Shown: piece by piece, positions 20,952-21,648 of the stretch
How the letters are laid out: each line of letters starts with the position of its first letter
Numbering within the stretch: position 1 is the first letter of the stretch
Source of the DNA: a bacterium
Lineage (GTDB): Bacteria > RBG-13-66-14
DNA: 21,648 nt
Reading direction: 5' to 3'
NCBI GenBank assembly: GCA_035528375.1
Contig: DATKYS010000071.1
Span: 1 to 21,648 of the forward strand
Program-made: the position numbers and the translations under genes
Notes under the pieces: generated by a model
The model's input: only the letters and a program-made list of their open reading frames with translations
Databases searched by the model: none
What the model was told of the DNA's origin: nothing

Positions 20952-21647
20952 CTATTCGAACTCAGCTTTTATTTGACCCCAGGAGGTTTCCCGCACGTCG
21001 GAGTGGGCGGCCAGGTAGCAGGCGGCGTTGGCCAGGATGAGAAAACCGTCCCCGGTCCAGCCGCGCGGATCATTACACACGTAATCCAAACCGACGACGG
21101 TGTTGCCTGCGTTTATGGCGATGCCGGGGTAGAGGGGGAAATCGGCGATTTCATTGGCCCCGGGACGGAGCTCAAGCGGGAAATGGCTATACACATCGCT
21201 TAGATGGGACACCCCCTCAAAAATCGGGTGCTCGGGCTCGAGGATGTTCAAATCCTGGTAATCGTAGACTATAAATTCACCGGGTATAGGTCCGTAAGGC
21301 GCGTACTCATCCGCCGCCCAGCGACCGCCTATGCCCCACCAACTCCCGGGGTCATAAAAGAGCATCTCAGAGATACATACCACACAGCCGCCGCCGTCCA
21401 CATAGTCGGCCAGGTTGTCACCGAACTCATCCGGTTCCTCTGTATGTGTTCCTCCTATGAAGAGCGCATCGAAGTTGCGCATCAACTCAAGAGACGGCGT
21501 GAAATCCATGATATGAATAAAGTAAACATCATCGAAGCGCGGGTCGTCACGCACGTACTCAACCACTTCCGACCAGTATTGGTAAAAATCCCCCACCAAG
21601 AACACGGCGTCCAGGCCGGCGAGAGCGACCAGCGGCAGCACGAGCAT
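20952..21647 (-). CDS. Secreted GATase-like/ThuA-like protein, possibly 5'-truncated by the window
   Basis: At least 231 residues. The visible N-terminus (MLVLPLVALAGLDAVFLVGD) is the hydrophobic end of a signal peptide but lacks the usual basic start, so the true start may lie just beyond base 21648. The mature part has a flavodoxin/GATase-like Rossmann layout: VFLVGDFYQYWSEVVEYV, FDALFIGGTHTEEPDEF, LADYVDGGGCVVCIS, then HPIFEGVSHLSD and GFLILANAACYLA. That order is like ThuA/GATase1-type extracellular domains. No catalytic Cys-His pair of an active amidotransferase stands out. In YPNPF-type secretomes such domains often occur in large surface proteins. Its stop is convergent with asnA across the terminator at 20904-20929. 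The substrate is unknown. Confidence 0.7.
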   Translation of the reverse strand: MLVLPLVALAGLDAVFLVGDFYQYWSEVVEYVRDDPRFDDVYFIHIMDFTPSLELMRNFDALFIGGTHTEEPDEFGDNLADYVDGGGCVVCISEMLFYDPGSWWGIGGRWAADEYAPYGPIPGEFIVYDYQDLNILEPEHPIFEGVSHLSDVYSHFPLELRPGANEIADFPLYPGIAINAGNTVVGLDYVCNDPRGWTGDGFLILANAACYLAAHSDVRETSWGQIKAEFE

Positions 21648-21648
21648 C

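Overview
The window looks like a GC-rich bacterial contig from a diderm lineage, probably an uncultured candidate phylum near the FCB group (the Coatesbacteria, Fermentibacteria or Eisenbacteria kind of genome). The support is indirect. There is a secreted M28 peptidase ending in a YPNPF-type C-terminal sorting-like domain, a TraF/PorV-like outer-membrane barrel, a lipocalin, an NtrC-type sigma-54 activator, a large zinc-ribbon/cyclase/ATPase/TPR protein and a small RRM protein. The phylum assignment is inference; the gene calls below do not depend on it.

Layout. 1-258 (-): 5' end of nadE. 314-997 (+): HEAT-repeat protein divergent from nadE, apparently lacking a canonical start codon. 1070-3320: AT-richer accessory island holding one unrecognised gene (1380-2228, -), a long non-coding stretch, a 58-codon gene with its own promoter and terminator (3024-3200, +), and two copies of a ~72-nt double-hairpin repeat flanking that gene. 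3341-3928 (-): lipocalin. 4210-5655 (-): outer-membrane barrel. 5845-7194 and 7342-7713 (-): NtrC-type regulator and stand-alone receiver. 8063-13882 (-): MBOAT acyltransferase, SGNH-like partner and cyclase/ATPase/TPR protein, tightly spaced as one operon. 14029-16446 (+): secreted M28 peptidase with an internal Asp-box propeller. 16609-16878 (+): RRM protein behind a strong promoter and a ~120-nt four-hairpin leader. 17124-17579 (-): IscU/NifU-type scaffold. 17708-18169 and 18181-19515 (-): DUF3795-like protein and glutamine synthetase. 19761-20888 (+): AsnA. 20952-21647 (-): secreted GATase-like/ThuA-like protein, running into the window edge.

How parts work together. GlnA and AsnA are divergent from a shared 245-bp region with a good sigma-70 promoter in each direction and a GC-flanked palindrome in the glnA leader; both enzymes spend ATP to fix ammonia into an amide. 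The MBOAT/SGNH pair is the usual kit for O-acylating a surface or exported polysaccharide, and its apparent co-transcription with a nucleotide cyclase suggests that envelope modification and second-messenger signalling are linked. Two response regulators follow without a histidine kinase in the window.

The parts least explained by known families are the 1.1-3.3 kb island (unrecognised gene, small gene, paired repeats), the structured RRM leader, and the MBOAT-SGNH-cyclase operon. I did not find a complete novel system that I could name with confidence.
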